Assembly: GCA_027859055.1 (NCBI GenBank)
Contig: JAQIBO010000141.1
Span: 1-7,065, forward strand
DNA length: 7,065 nucleotides
Direction of reading: 5' to 3'
Source of the DNA: Spirochaeta sp.
GTDB taxonomy: Bacteria > Spirochaetota > Spirochaetia > DSM-27196 > Alkalispirochaetaceae
A program made the translations under genes and the position numbers. The notes under the pieces were generated by a model. The model was given only the letters and a program-made list of their open reading frames with translations. It was not told the origin of the DNA and ran no database searches. Below are positions 6,986 to 7,065 of the stretch, piece by piece (within the stretch, counting starts at the first letter, position 1; each line of letters opens with the position of its first letter).

Positions 6986-7065
6986 AGTAACTCCAGAGAA
7001 TATCGGAAATCGAACGCAGGCGCCTACCTAGGCAGCCACGGTTCAGCCCCGGCCTGCGCGCGTCT
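6986..7065 (-). other. Leader region upstream of cysD
   Basis: Eighty bases precede cysD up to the window edge. On the minus strand GGAG at 6994-6991 is the cysD ribosome binding site. An imperfect-centre inverted repeat (GCCTA, CC, TAGGC at 7022-7033) overlaps a palindrome AGGCGCCT at 7018-7025; they might be an operator but are short. TATTCT just before the binding site is a poor -10 and would place the transcription start inside the ribosome binding site, so I do not call a promoter. The operon may start further right, outside the window. Confidence 0.35.

Noticed and set aside
6986..7010. Possible sigma-70 promoter for cysD (TATTCT)
   Set aside because: It matches only 4 of 6 bases, has no good -35 at proper distance, and would start transcription within the ribosome binding site.

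Overview
The window holds five genes, all on the minus strand and read from the right edge to the left: cysD, a cysN-cysC fusion, an outer-membrane capsule-assembly protein of the Wzi family, a fused ABC flippase/exporter, and a PAPS-dependent sulfotransferase cut off by the left edge. Spacing is operon-like: cysD and cysNC share 1 base (TGATG), cysNC and wzi overlap by 4 (ATGA), 58 bases separate wzi from the ABC gene, and the ABC and sulfotransferase genes overlap by 4 (TTGA). The plus strand carries no convincing gene, and I see no RNA gene, CRISPR array, insertion sequence or convincing terminator.

Layout, in transcription order: 7065-6986 is a short leader with no clear promoter. 6985-4083 encodes the two polypeptides that make activated sulfate: ATP sulfurylase (CysD plus the CysN GTPase) and APS kinase (the CysC domain). 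4086-2575 encodes the Wzi-like beta-barrel with a signal peptide. 2516-738 encodes an ABC half-transporter (membrane domain plus ATPase) most like the PglK-type flippases of lipid-linked oligosaccharides. 741-1 is the first 247 codons of a sulfotransferase starting at TTG.

How they may work together (inference): CysD/CysNC turn sulfate and ATP into APS and then PAPS. The cytoplasmic sulfotransferase moves the sulfuryl group to a substrate, plausibly a lipid-linked sugar. The ABC protein moves that lipid-linked product across the inner membrane, and the Wzi-like protein helps assemble or hold the polysaccharide at the outer membrane. The set resembles the nodP/nodQ plus nodH logic of rhizobia, applied to a surface polysaccharide. 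No PAPS reductase or sulfite reductase gene is visible, but the cluster clearly continues to the left and may continue to the right.

Organism: a diderm (Gram-negative) bacterium, because of the outer-membrane Wzi protein. The DNA is moderately to highly GC-rich. The Wzi sequence has the flavour of the Bacteroidota-type family, yet every gene has a good Shine-Dalgarno site, which most Bacteroidota lack. I cannot name the phylum with confidence.
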